NCBI GenBank assembly: GCA_024529925.1
Contig: JAFEUB010001593.1
Coordinates: 62,001 to 126,000, forward strand
Reading direction: 5' to 3'
Length of the DNA stretch: 64,000 nt
Source of the DNA: Ophthalmolycus amberensis
Lineage: Eukaryota > Chordata > Actinopteri > Perciformes > Zoarcidae
Part shown: positions 51,362 to 62,863 of the stretch, in pieces
How positions within the stretch are numbered: position 1 is the stretch's first letter
Layout of the letters: each line of letters begins with the position of its first letter
The notes under the pieces: model-generated
Databases searched by the model: none
Told to the model about the DNA's origin: nothing
What the model saw: only the letters and a program-made list of their open reading frames with translations
Program-made: the position numbers and the translations under genes

Positions 51362-51680
51362 AACAACTTCTCTGCTCCTCCGTGTATCTCAGCCATTAAA
51401 ACGCTTGGGCTCCTCTGTCGGCCCCGGTGCATCCGCGGAGCCTCCCGCAGAAAGTTTGTTTGCTCCTGGCCTGATCGCTCCACTCCATCCCCTCCCTCTG
51501 GTCAGCCGAGCGCACTACGAACACATCACACAGCACCCTACCCTCCCATTCCACACAGCTTCTCCAGTTCTTCTTTTTTATTACCAAAGTGTTCTGTTTG
51601 TTTGTTCTGTTTGTCTTTGCCCTGTAAAGCGTCTTTGGGTATCTTGAAAAGCGCTATTGAAAATCGATGTATTATTATTA
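51362..51680 (+). repeat. LINE/SINE-type 3' tail
   Basis: It ends GTAAAGCGTCTTTGGGTATC then TTGAAAAGCGCTATTGAAAA and ATTATTATTA, a recurrent 3' end of fish L2-related repeats. The ORF at 51102-51647 is a composite of repeats. Confidence 0.55.
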
Positions 51681-52790
51681 AATGAATCATACCTGTTAGA
51701 AAATAAGTCCTGAAAACATGACAAGACTGTGAACTAAACTATACTTTCACCATCTTTGTGTTAAGGTTTTTTTTAGGCAGGCCTGAGATTATGCTGTATG
51801 CATGTTCCAGTTAAACTGGCTGTAAACGTCACTGTATTGTATTGAACGTCACACCCCCCTCAAAATGACACATGCCACGATCAGGATTTGATCAATTCAG
51901 TCAGATAACATTTGGAAAGTCTATAAGAGCTGCATGATTGAATTATTTTATCCTCATTCAAGTTAGCATAGGGTTTAAGTTGAAGTTAGCTGGCAGAGTT
52001 CTCTAGCGCACAAGCTCTGCCCAGTGAGCATGTGCTTTAACGTTCTGCAAAAGTAGCATGCAGCAGTGAGATGGCCTATCATAGACCTTTTTACAGCCAA
52101 CGTCACCGTGCTACGTTACAACACACCAATCACCTCAGCGTTGGCGAAAGTTACACATTAAAAGTGCCATTTTGCTGTGTTGTTGGGTGCCAGAATCGAT
52201 ATTGTATACATTTGAGATGATGTATACAATGCCGGTGAGGCATTTCAAAGATGAGAGAAAATGTTGCTAATAATTTAGCTTAGCTGTCAATTAACCTCCT
52301 CAGCCGTCACGCAGAAGGCTAAACTATCACAGAGATGTTAAGAAATGGCCCACTGTTGGGCTCATCCTCTGCAACCAGTACAGTACCACAGCGTGGCGGA
52401 ACTAGCAAGCCAACTAGCCGGCTAGTCTGGTTATTTAGCTAGCCTGCTAATTCTGCCATGCTTCCACACAACACTGGTCTCAGAAAACGATCCAAACAAA
52501 GTTGTCGTTTATTATTGCGATAGCAATATGCAGCACCAGCGCTGTGACAATAGTGTGTGGATGAAGCAGGCGGGAGCTCCGGCGACTAGCTAGCCGACGA
52601 GCAATCTCTGGAAATGCAAAAGTTAACCAGTCAGCCAATCCTGATTTTATATAATTCTTTTGATATATACATTTTTTAAAATCATTACATTTTTTTAAAT
52701 CATTAAAATTTGTCTGGGTGGTTAATAAGACAACTGTATTATTCTTGCTTTATGCTTACATGCTTACATGCTGCATGGTGGTGTAGTAAA
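51681..52790. other. Intergenic spacer, no gene seen
   Basis: Mixed sequence with old repeat character (for example GCCGGCTAGTCTGG and other GCTAG-rich runs near 52400). I cannot assign a family. Confidence 0.45.
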
Positions 52791-52794
52791 TTGT

Positions 52795-53035
52795 AAAAAG
52801 TGTAGAGTGCTTTTCTAGTCTTCCGACCACTCAAAGCGCTTCAACACTACATGTCGTTATTTACCCACATCCACACTGACGACAGGGCCATGCAAGGTCT
52901 CTAACATTCATACCCATTCATACACCGCAGGAGCAACTTTTGGGAGTGTCTGGTTAAGTGACATGAACTAGCAGAGCCGGGGATCGAACCGCCGATTTAG
53001 GGAAGACCATGCTCTACCTCTGAGCCACAGTTGCC
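52795..53035 (-). mobile_element. tRNA-derived SINE, antisense
   Basis: On the - strand it begins GGGGCAACTGTGGCTCAGAG, GTAGAGCATGG and then CGGTTCGATCCCCGGCTC, which resemble A and B boxes. It ends in GAAGCGCTTTGAGTGGTCGG and AAAAGCACTCTACA. Confidence 0.78.
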
Positions 53036-53039
53036 CCAT

Positions 53040-53365
53040 AGAAGTCATTCTCACACCACAGCAAGAGGGGCGCGGGTTTGATTCCGGGCCCTTCTGTGTG
53101 TGTGGGGGTGTGAAGTTTGCCTGTTCTCCCCGTGTTCCCTTTAGCTTCCTCCCACAGTCCAAAGAACATGCACTTTAGGTTATTTGATGACTCTAAGTTA
53201 CCCGTAGATGTGAATGTGTGAATGGTTGTCTGTCTCTATATGTCAGCGCTGTGTAGTCTGGCGACCTGTCCAGGGTGGACCCTGCCATTGCCCAATATCA
53301 GCTGGGATCGGCTCCTGCCCCCCCACAACCCTGAGACGGATAAGTTATTACAGATAATGGATGGA
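53040..53365 (+). mobile_element. tRNA-headed SINE, sense
   Basis: CGCGGGTTTGATTCCGGG, then GTTCTCCCCGTGTTCCC, CCTCCCACAGTCCAAAGA, TGGCGACCTGTCCAGGGTGG and a tail of ATAATGGATGGAT. Same family as 23560-23800. Confidence 0.75.
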
Positions 53366-55239
53366 TTAATGTACCTGGTACCTAAAGTGACTTCTTATTT
53401 TGGAGTGAAAACCAAAATAACACCTCCAAAGACCCCCGACATGTTGCCCAGTGAGTTCAATATCTCGGGAAAATGATCTCTAAAGGAATTTACTTGTGCT
53501 CTCTGAACTGCTAAAAAATGGATTTGATTGCACTTTGGCCTATTTTATGTTCAAGGCATCAGATGTTGGATTTGTTCCATAGCACACTATTAACTAATAC
53601 AATGCCTTGGACACTATTGTGGTTTTGAAGAGCCAGACTTTTTTTTCCAAAGTGAGCCACGCTGCAGCATCCAAGGAATGTGTCTGATCAAAAAAACTGA
53701 AGAAGTCTGTGTTTTAGCTCATTATGTCGAGTGCTGTGATGCAGAAGGAGTGGGAGACACCCCAGGTGAACAGGGTAAATATGTAACGAATAGCCTCCTC
53801 AATGCAACTTCCCCAGTTGATCACTTACATTAAGCATTATCTTATCAAATAAGTGCTAGTCTGTGTGTCAAAGCTTAGTTTACTACTGGACTACAAATCT
53901 CAAAAGTTGGTTCAGTAGCTCTAAACCATGCATGGACCTCATTGCCAGTGATCCAGAATCAACGAGTAAAATAGTTCTTTGTACTGTTTTACAAATATTG
54001 TATTCTGCTTCAGCTTGGGATTACCATGGCAGTTAACTGGTTGAGATTTATTTTATTTCTTGGTTTATTTGAACGGGACATTGAACGGCACATTAATAAA
54101 AACATTTCTGCAAATGTGCCAGAGTTAGCCAAAAGGCTATTTTTCATCTGTAGTCCCAAGAGGCAGATGTTACACAATACACCTAAAAAACAATGTAGGA
54201 TTAAAGTTAAAAGGTTAAACAATATTGACACTTAACAATGCGTGGACAAACAATGAAAAAAAGTGAGAATAATATGTTAAAACATGGACTAAAAACAGTA
54301 TTATGCTGTAGTTGTTTAGACACTAAAAAACATCCATGTCAAACATAAAAGCATACAGAGTATGTGAAATACATAAATCACTCAGACACAGCTAAACAAC
54401 AATTGGTCCTTGATATCACTGGGGAAGTTCAGTAATTGTCAACTCAGCAGCGGCTGGTGACTCATAACATTGGGGAGGACAGGGGGAACCAACCCAGGGT
54501 GTTTTCTTATTTTGCACTTTATGTATGGCTCAGTGCTGCTTTGTATACGTGCTCTCCTGTTGTGTATGTCACACGAAGGGCTAACAAAAGTTTCTTTATT
54601 TTGATTTTATTTTTCTGTAACTCTTTGAATCCGGAAGGCACTTTGTGTGCTATGCAAATACATTAGTATTATTACTGCACTACCTGGCTATTTATCTCTA
54701 CTTTCTTTATGTTCAATTAAAAAAAGTACAATAAGATTTCTTAAAACAATCATTGCAGGCGCTGAATGGGAATGAATTTATGTGTTTCATGTGGTAATAG
54801 GAGCCTGTAAGTAGATCGTAAGTCTGTCGCTCATAGCTGGTCAGTGCTTGGCCTGGCAGGGAGCCTTGCAGTGGTTGAGTTATGTTGTATCTCTGCGTTT
54901 GTGCCAAAGTTGCATTTGCAGTTCTGTGTGACATGTTTACATAGTAAATTGATTAAAATGAAGGTTCTAGTAATGAAATCAAGTTCAAGATTAAGGTTAT
55001 TTTTCATCATCTTAAAGTTACAATGAGGAACCGTAATTATGTTGATTTTGGCGGTCCAACAGACAACTTTCTGAGGACTTCTTGCCTTTAGAAAACCCAT
55101 TTTACTGCAGCAGTGTCTGACAGTCTGTCCCACTCAGTCCTGGTTCTCCTGTGTGGGCCTCCAGTAGCGAGGCGTCGTCATTGGCTCCCAGCAGGGACCA
55201 GCGAGGAGAAGCTACAGTACACATCTGATCATACAAAAC
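53366..55239. other. Intergenic spacer with an old repeat
   Basis: A diverged dispersed repeat at about 54010-54200 (see 4305). The ORF at 54831-55133 on the - strand is repeat-like. A 23-base string near 55068 (CTTTCTGAGGACTTCTTGCC and the next three bases) recurs near 58182. No gene is seen. Confidence 0.45.
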
Positions 55240-55857
55240 CAGTGGTGGGCCGTCAGGGCCTGCAAGGCCTTCTCTGCTGGCCTAAACAGAATCACAAAGC
55301 TATATCTATTTTATAATTTAATCATTTTTCTTAAATACACTACATGTATTATAATTTATAAAACTACTTTCCCCATTATGTTATGTTCTCATTGCACAGC
55401 TACTGTCTTCCTCAGTTGCTCTGCTTCCAGTGCAGCTTGTTTTAAGTAGAGCTTTTATCCAATCAGATCTCACCTCTGTGTCTCTAGGTAAGAAGAGAGG
55501 CCCGAGGCCTGCAGACTCTCAAGTGAATCCATGTGCAGTTTAAGTGAATGGGGACGATATTGTTGATTGTCATAGTGTTCAACCAATCAGGTCTTTAGTT
55601 TGACATGTTGGGCGTATTCTTTGACGTGTCAGCGCTGCTAGCTGGCCTATAATGACGTCAGCATTACTCCAGGTGCAGCTCTGCTGCAAGGTGCAGAGTG
55701 TGCTGTGATTGGTCAGTGGGCGAGCACGTGACTAAAGTGAAACTTGCGCTTGCTAGCAGAACTTAGGTTGTTAGCAGTCAGAGTTCAAGTGGAAAGATAT
55801 GGAAGAAATGATGGCATTTTTATTTATTTTTACTTAGCTTTGTTTTTTTAACATCAA

Positions 55858-56088
55858 ATGGCAGAAGGAGCAGGAGAAGCTGATTTAGTGGCGGAGTTAC
55901 TGGGAACACCTTTCTCAAGAAGGACATTTCCGGACAAACTGGACATAGTAAGAAATGGCCGGTCAACCCCACAGCTAGCAGCCCTGGCACAGCCAGGAAA
56001 AGGATTTGTGCGCAGGGAAACGGAGCTCCACATTGAAAAAGTTAAGAAGAATAGGGAAATACTGAAAGGGACCTCTTGCTGGAACTGA
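55858..56088 (+). pseudogene. hAT transposase N-terminal remnant
   Basis: A 76-codon frame has KLDIVRNGRSTPQL followed by GKGFVR, the segment that precedes the TTF-type zinc finger in ZMYM1-like hAT transposases. The match ends abruptly at about 56020. Sequence after it, in another frame to about 56162, resembles the transposase C-terminus (LHSRVIDLFVNKE), showing an internal deletion of the zinc finger and the DDE core. Confidence 0.7.
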
Positions 56089-56688
56089 AACACACGGATG
56101 TACTGCACAGCCGAGTTATTGACCTCTTTGTAAACAAAGAGGAGGATGGACTTTGTATTTAAATAGAACAGCATTTGGTAAGTGAAACTGCTTTTGTTTT
56201 CTTTATATCTGCAGTGTGTTAATTTTGCCTATCGTGTCGTTTATGGATATTAGATATGTATATTATATATTGTTCCCTGATGTAAATAATATTTGAATGG
56301 CCCTTGCTCTTTAGTGTGAGCGTTGCTGGATTGTTTTGTCATGCTTTGTTGTGAATATGTGTGACTGTTCTTGTGAGTTAGCTCTTGTCATTGTGTTAAT
56401 TACATCGATTTTGACCATATGCATTGTCCGTTAATTACGAAGCATCCCGCGTGGGGGTTAGGGTCCCGTCCTGCGTGGGGTTAGGGTCCGGATAATTGAA
56501 TCAGTTTGGGCTGTTTTCTTTTACAAACAAGAATGATGGTCTGGAGAAATGGGGATTGTGTGGCGATTGTTTAGCCCTGTTTGAATCAGTAGGGAACAGC
56601 TAAACGCTGCTGGGAGAATGTAGCGCGAGTTTGTGCGTGTTGTTTTGTTTCCGGGGTCAGACGCTGACCCGGAAACTAAACAGACAGA

Positions 56689-56730
56689 CATATGCTTGTC
56701 TCAAAGATTAAGCCATGCAAGTCTGAGTAC
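56689..56730 (+). rRNA. 18S rRNA 5'-end fragment inside hAT copy 2
   Basis: CATATGCTTGTCTCAAAGAT followed by TAAGCCATGCAAGTCTGAGT and AC matches the universal 18S rRNA 5' region (roughly nucleotides 20-65), with two differences from the vertebrate sequence as I know it. The similarity stops on both sides. It is a captured fragment, not an rRNA gene. Confidence 0.8.
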
Positions 56731-57061
56731 TCATCAGATTCCCTTGTCCACCGAAAACATTATATTTACCACAATTTAAGCTTCTGCATTTTCCAAATGC
56801 ACCAGTATTATTGTTGGGTTTGTAAGCCTCGTACCGAACGGTTTAAAACGAATACGTGATGTTACGCCCCTAGAAACAAATAACCGTAGCTGTGGCGCCA
56901 TCATGAGGTTATGAGGTGGTAAGACAGCAGTGAAGGCCCAGGTATAAAATGCACGGCCCGCCACTGTACAAATCTATATTCATATGCGGGAAGTTTTGAG
57001 TGTTGAGAGGTAATGTTGTTAGACTAAAACCCACATACATCAGACATAAAACTCTACGTGT

Positions 57062-58946
57062 TTCAAAATGTACACTTTATTGTCAACGTAGAAAAGCAGA
57101 AGTCTGTATTTACAACACTACTATGGCCTTCTCATCTCACCATCTTTGGTTTCACTGCTGACCTGATTATTTGAAAAGAAACAAAAGGCATGAGGACTAG
57201 GTGCTTAAAGTGTTGATCGCAACCATCCCACAACATGATTCCTCTGCTGTCATGCTGTGTGGGGAGGTGCTCTACATTGGTAACTTCTACAGTTAAACAA
57301 AAAGTAAGAGAATGGAATGTCATCGTTTGCTTCACTTTGGACAACTGGCAAGAAACCAAAAGATCAACTGGTGCGTGGTTCCTTCAAGTTAACGTGTAGT
57401 GTTGTATGATCAGCCAACATTATCTTTTCTTCCAGTCTACAAACAGTTCCACGTGTCCATCCTTAAATTACAAGGAAGTTGCTGCCAGATGACGACTCAA
57501 ATATGTTATGAGTCTGGCTATTGGTGAGAGTCATAATACAGTGGTATTTCTCAGGAAAATGAACATATGTTTACTAGGGTGGAAAATGGTTATTTATCAG
57601 AACAACTTGAGTCATTATGAATGTATTCAGCAAGTTTACATGATGTGGACTGAACTATAAATGTTACCACTATAACTATAAATGTTCTTCCACTGTCTTA
57701 ACCCTTTGTCCTTGGTGGGTCATTGGGGTGTTGCATTGTGGGATGTACCAGAGTTAATTGATTGACAGAGAGCCACCATCTGACCTGCCAATCATAACCA
57801 CTGTCTGTATGGGTTATCCTTCACATCACTGAGCTAAAAGTGACAAAATAATAATAACACAGCAGAGAATAAGCACAGATACTGTATAACCTTATTCACA
57901 TTCATGTAACTCCCAAACCTTTCCAACACTTGATGCTGCAGCATCGCCATCCAGGGAGGGTGCACACAGAATATAAATACATCAAACACACAACAACAGA
58001 TTTCAGACCTGGCATTAAGTAAAGCTCATCAAAAATTAAAGCATGAAAAAAAACAAATGGTACAGGAAGTATAGAGGTGAAGACATGAAGATAACAATGT
58101 AGTGTATTCAATAAATCAGCCGGAACTATTAAAAGAAAGCAAAAAGCAGAAAACATGTTTGCATTTCGTACATTTAGTTTCACCTTTCTGAGGACTTCTT
58201 GCCTTTTCAGATCAAACTATTTGCAACATAAAGGAATTCAAAAAGGTCTCTCTTGAGGTGGAGAAAAGGTGGTAATAAATGACATAAGTTACATAAACAA
58301 CTAATCAGTGTGTGTGTGTCATAATGCTTAATTTGAAGGTGTTTACAGCTACACAAATGAAATTTAAAATTGATACCATTTTGTTTTGGTCACAGTTACT
58401 GCACATATGTATATAAATCATTCATATTACATCATCAACATATGTAGGAGTCTTTGTGTAGATGAGCTGGACAGACAGGGCTCGGAGGGTAAGAGATGTC
58501 GCAGCAGGTTAAACAGTCAGCTGTTATTTTCTCTGAGCACAGACAAATAAAGACTTTTCACACACAGCGCACAAAAACATAAAAATAAACAATAAAGAGA
58601 AACATTGGCATGCTCAGCGAGGGCAGACACATCGTTGTAATTTGTTATACAAAAAGTGTACAAGGGATTTACATTCTTTGAAGAAATTCAGGAACGAACA
58701 AGCAAACAAAACATCCTAAAGGAAGAACGAAGCGGTAAAAAAGCACCACACAGCCTGAGAGCTCAAAAGAAAAGATCACAGGGAGCCTTCAGCAGGAACA
58801 CAATGTAACAGTGCGGTGGGACAGCAGGCAGTGGGCAGGACTTGGTGGAAGATTACACTGTTGCTGCTGCTGTGGAGCCTGATGGAGCGTGTCAGCAACC
58901 AATTGGGAGTCTGTATTTTTGATGTTGCATGGCTGCTTCTTCCCCA
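57062..58946 (-). other. alcam: Probable alcam 3' UTR exon
   Basis: On the - strand an AATAAA (57076-57081) lies at the low end. At the high end CTGTATGTCTTAG is a plausible acceptor, giving an exon of about 1.9 kb. It would follow the donor after 61484 in the last coding exon. The sequence is AT-rich without long frames, as expected of a 3' UTR. The acceptor is not certain. Confidence 0.45.
57076..57081 (-). terminator. alcam: Candidate alcam polyadenylation signal
   Basis: TTTATT on the + strand, AATAAA on the - strand, about 4.4 kb from the stop codon across an intron. Confidence 0.5.
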
Positions 58947-59122
58947 CTAAGACATACAGAGAAACAGTCATTATCATCTCAATCATGACACATACAAGAG
59001 AAAAAACACCTGTACACAAATACAAATCACATTATCTTAAAGGATAATTCCAGTTTATTACAGCATAGATCTTATTTCACTAGTTCATGACCATCAGTCC
59101 GATTAAGTATGGCAACCTTGGT

Positions 59123-59154
59123 ATCTCCTCAAGTACCAAAGTACTTGAGGAGAT
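59123..59154. repeat. Perfect 14-bp inverted repeat
   Basis: ATCTCCTCAAGTAC, loop CAAA, then GTACTTGAGGAGAT. It lies just upstream of the L2 insertion in the alcam UTR intron. Confidence 0.92.
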
Positions 59155-59219
59155 CTGGGAACACAGCAACAAAGTCAGACGTGGCAAACCTTCCAGGGGT
59201 CAGATGTACTGTATAAACC

Positions 59220-60155
59220 TACAGTGAACACAGCAGCTGGTGCTGCAGCTAGAAACAGGCTGCTGAAACACTACATGCTGATGACTGAAAGTCAGCGCTC
59301 AGCTTCAATCACTGATGTTAAAAACCACAAACAAGCCAGAACTCTAGGTGTAGTTATGGATTCAGACCTCAACCTGAACAGCCATATCAAGACAATCACA
59401 AGATCAGCCTCCTATCACCTGAAGAATATGTCAAGGATTAGAGGACTTCTGTCTCAACAGGTAAAACTTGTCCACGCATTTATCTTCAGCAGACTGGACT
59501 ACTGTAACGGTGTGTTTACAGGTCTCTGTAACAAGTCCGTCAGAAAGCTGCAGCTGATCCAGAACGCTGCAGCTCGAGTCCTCACTAAGACCAGGAGAGT
59601 GGACCACATCACCCCAGTTCTGAGGTCTTTGCACTGGCTTCCTGGCCAGCAAAGACTTGACTTTAAAGTCCTGCTGTTGGTTTACAAAGCACTGAATGGT
59701 TTAGGGCCAAAATACATCTCTGATCTGCTGCTACCTTATGAACCATCCCGACCCCTCAGGTCGTCTGGGACCGGTCTACTTTCTGTTCCCAGAGTCAGAA
59801 CTAAACATGGAGAAGCAGCGTTCAGTTTTTCTGCTCCACATATCTGGAACAAAGTCCCAGAAAGCTGCAGGTCTGCTGAGACCCTCAGCTCATTTAAATC
59901 AAGACTGTTTGCTGCCTTTAATTCAACCAGATTCAAGGATATTAATACATTTCTGCATTTTACTACTGCATTATTTCTTACACTGCTTTTTAGTGTTTCA
60001 ATGAATGTTTTTAATGTTTCAATGAATGTTTTTAATGGTTTTTAAATCTCCTTTTCTTTTGCCTTATGTTTTGATGCTTTTAATGGTTTTATGTGAAGCA
60101 GTTTGAATTACCTTGTTGTTGGAATGTGCTATAAATAAACTTGCCTTGCCTTTAC
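59220..60155 (+). mobile_element. 5'-truncated L2-type LINE
   Basis: The ORF at 59224-60045 gives the C-terminal part of an L2-type ORF2: SRLDYCNGV, LIQNAAARVLTKTRR, HITPVLRSLHWLP, VYKALNGLGPKYISDLL, SSGTGLLSVPRVRTKHGEAA and FSAPHIWNKVPES. The 3' end is GTTTGAATTACCTTGTTGTT then a TATAAATAAACTTGCCTTGC tail. The frame is open throughout the retained part, so the copy is fairly young. The reverse-transcriptase core is missing. Confidence 0.88.
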
Positions 60156-60172
60156 TATGTTCATCAACTTAG

Positions 60173-61193
60173 TGTTATGTCGATAAGAGTTGAGATCCCA
60201 GAGAGCTGCCTCGAAAACATGCATACACATTCAGGGGAAAGACAGGATATAAAAGCATGAAGCATATACTCAGAAATCAATAGTTAAAGTGTAATCGAAA
60301 GAAAAGGTTTATAATCATTATATAATGAATGTTTAAATGTATAGAGTGATTTAACAAAGTTTATGGTCGTAATATAACAAATGTTCAATGCATAGAGTGA
60401 TTTAACCAATGTAAAAACTGAATATAATAATGTTCTGTGTACCGGAGCTGAGATGTAGAAAAAGTGTTAAGTCATGGTGAATAAGCAACCCGAATAAGTC
60501 AGGAGCAGATGTTTTAGGGAGTGGTTGGGAAAACAGTCATGCCGGACCTTCGCTCCTAACAACTCCAAAAGAACCTTTTCATCGCACCTTTGAAATCCAG
60601 CTCCCACCGAGCCGTCTCGGCATCTAAAACTAATGAGTATAATCTAAGAAGAAAATTATAACGAATCGAATCAAGTGTAGTAACATGTTATGTGAGCTGT
60701 AGCTTAACCCTTGCTAAACTAACCAAGTATAACCTGCAATAAATATCTAATCTGCATTTAAAGTAAATTTCTCCAGTGCATTTATTTGCTTAAGTAGTAG
60801 ATGTTCCTCGTGGCAGTAAAAGGTTAAATCTATTGTATGTCTAACAACTGAGTTCTATAAGGTTATCCTAGAGACCGAATCCACTTAACAATCCCTTACG
60901 GTTTTAGAAAGTAATCCTAGCCGTTAAAACCTAACCTGGCATTTACCAAGAGCACGGATCCATAAGAGGGAAGCTGCCATAACCGACGCGACTGGTAGGA
61001 GCGCCCGGGGCCAGGACTGGCCTCTCGGCCGAGCGCGCTCAGACCGGAGGAAGCAGGGTAGACGTCGGAAGTAACGGCAGTGAGCGGAGCCAGGCGAGTT
61101 CCCTCGCCAGAACACCAGCTCGACAATCTTTTAATAGAGAGCTGCGTCAGTAAGTAGCCCCGTAACGGGCCAGGAGTACCCCAGGATCTAACA
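60173..61193. mobile_element. Probable solo LTR
   Basis: It begins TGTTATGTCG and ends GGATCTAACA, with partly inverted ends. The flanks cttag and gttag agree at four of five bases. The right 300 bases are GC-rich and look like a promoter on the - strand. AATAAA occurs on both strands near 60740-60780, so orientation is unsure. Confidence 0.5.
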
Positions 61194-61483
61194 GTTAGCA
61201 TGCTAATTAATTAGTGGTCATAAACAAAAGTATTGAACAATCAGAGGACAGAGGACAGAGGATTGTACAGATGTTGGGCTGACTCTATATTAATGAAGTG
61301 GAAGTGAGTACTGAGAGGAATGAGGACCAAACCTACAGAAACCTACAAATATAAGACGCATGTTGTACTGAACTGAAATTATACTTGAGATATAGAGATG
61401 TACATGTATATCAACATTCAAATGAAAGCTGAACTGAAATGTAACTTGAGAACTTTTGCTAGTGTATGTACAGAGTGTCTTAC
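61194..61483 (-). other. alcam UTR intron, left part
   Basis: AT-rich intron next to the GTAAG donor (read on the - strand) of the last coding exon. Nothing else is seen. Confidence 0.5.
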
Positions 61484-61595
61484 CTGTCATCCATGTAGCG
61501 CAGCCTGAGTGCCTTAAACAGTGTGATTATTCTCCTCCAGTTTCTTGCTCTCCTCAGATGTTCCCACCTCCTCACCAGTTTTCCAGCTTCCTTGT
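61484..61595 (-). CDS. alcam: alcam last coding exon: cytoplasmic tail and stop
   Basis: ALCAM (CD166) is an immunoglobulin-superfamily adhesion protein that binds CD6 and itself; its short tail links to actin through ezrin and syntenin. On the - strand, acceptor CAACACAG leads to QGSWKTGEEVGTSEESKKLE, then ENNHTV and TAA (61514-61516). ESKKLEENNH matches the mammalian tail ENKKLEENNH; the last residues (HTV) differ from mammalian HKTEA. Thirty bases after the stop there is a good donor (ATGACAG|GTAAG), so the 3' UTR is spliced. The coding part is 61514-61595. Confidence 0.9.
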
Positions 61596-61895
61596 CTGTG
61601 TTGGAAACAGAATTACAAATGCGTGAAGCACTATGCTACAGAATAACCTTGTCACCCTGCTCCAGACAGCAGGGTGCACACTCTCTTCAGCATCCACCCA
61701 TCACATGCTTACTTCTCCTCCTCTGCTACGTGATCACTTCTTCCACATAATGTGATCCCTTAGGGCGTCTTTGTTCAATCTACTGTGAGACTGTGGCTGT
61801 AAACCGTGGCCACCTTCCTTATGATTATTATTCTAAATTCACCGACCAGAGAACACTTTCAGGTTTTTCACATGTTCCACTGTGTGTTTCTATAC

Positions 61896-62010
61896 CTTGC
61901 ATTCTTCATGTAGAGCCAGTAGATGAGTCCCAGCAAGGCAGCAGCTATGAGGAGCCCTGCCAACACTCCCACTATGAGCTTAGCCTGGTCCTCTGACTCC
62001 TCCGGAGAGC
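61896..62010 (-). CDS. alcam: alcam transmembrane exon
   Basis: After acceptor TTGTCAG the - strand reads SPEESEDQAKLIVGVLAGLL and IAAALLGLIYWLYMKNA, one membrane-spanning helix followed by a basic stop-transfer. AKLIVG and YWLYMK are the same as in mammalian ALCAM. The donor is GCAAG|GTATAG. Phases with the exons on both sides fit (split Gly and split Arg codons). Confidence 0.95.
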
Positions 62011-62863
62011 CTGACAACAGACAGCAGCACAGCTTCAGCACCATTTCATAGAGCTGTCCTCTACTTTATGCTGAAGCAACAACGTGACACTTCATCAGCC
62101 AACACTTCACTGCTTCGTCTTGTGTTTATAGACGTCTTCTCGTTGTTACTATAGCAACATGAACCCACACAGAGTAAAGTTCTGTTTACATTCTGGGAAC
62201 CATGAGCAGCACATGATGACATGTTGGATATGATGGAGGAGGTGGTGTGTTCCTTTATAGAACAGGAGCGGTTCATCAGTGTGAGCTGTGCTATCAATGT
62301 GTCATGTGGACCAGTCACTGTTGTGCATACTTTCTATGTAGTCACAGTATCATTAAGATATACAGACTTTCTGTTGACTGGAATGAAAAGGCGATACCGA
62401 TCACTGGAGAACACGATTACTCATCTAACACTTTCAAATGAAGCATATGTATCTACAGCAGCCATATACAGATGTTTTATTACCAGAAGACCATATAATG
62501 TACTTTAAATACTAAATGCTTTGACTGAATATTATCCATGTGTATGTAGTTCAGTGGCACATTGATAGGCCGTCATTTAACACAACTATGCACAGTCCTT
62601 TAATCATCAGACGCTCTTTATAATCTCATGCTAGTCCTCTGCAGATGTTGGCCCGTTTGCAGCAGAATAATGAAGATGGGAAAGCTGAGGCGAGGGTACA
62701 TGTGAAGAATGAATGAGCTCAGTTTATACATGAAGCGAGAGAGATGAGTGTTGGAGAAGAGTTTGGTGAACTTTGCCATGATAGTAGGTTTGATCAAGAG
62801 ACAGCCTCATATTTCTTGTTAAACAGAGACGTCTAGAAAGGGCAAAAGAACTGAAAAACTTAC
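62011..62863 (-). other. alcam intron
   Basis: AT-rich intron between the small exon and the transmembrane exon. The ORFs here are short and unremarkable. No mobile element is recognised. Confidence 0.55.

Larger units (their letters stand above)
55240..56966 (+). mobile_element. hAT transposon copy 2, target duplication tacaaa(a/t)c
   Basis: The ends are CAGTGGTGGGCCGTCAGGGC and, inverted, CAGTGGCGGGCCGTGCATTT, identical in plan to copy 1 at 17672-20234 but on the other strand. The flanks tacaaaac (55232-55239) and tacaaatc (56967-56974) agree at seven of eight bases. The first 190 bases are very similar to copy 1. It keeps the start of the transposase (55858-56088) and lost the core and most of the C-terminus, the reverse of copy 1. 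It also contains an 18S rRNA-like segment absent from copy 1. Confidence 0.88.

Noticed and set aside
51102..51647. 181-codon + strand ORF
   Set aside because: Crosses a SINE and its target duplication into another repeat tail; not a gene.
15325..53035. tRNA genes at the SINE heads
   Set aside because: The B-box-like sequences are followed by SINE bodies and the cloverleaf is not maintained.
54831..55133. 100-codon - strand ORF
   Set aside because: Sequence has the look of a dispersed repeat, no domain and no splice partners.
56689..56730. Functional 18S rRNA gene
   Set aside because: Only about 42 bases match, inside a hAT element.
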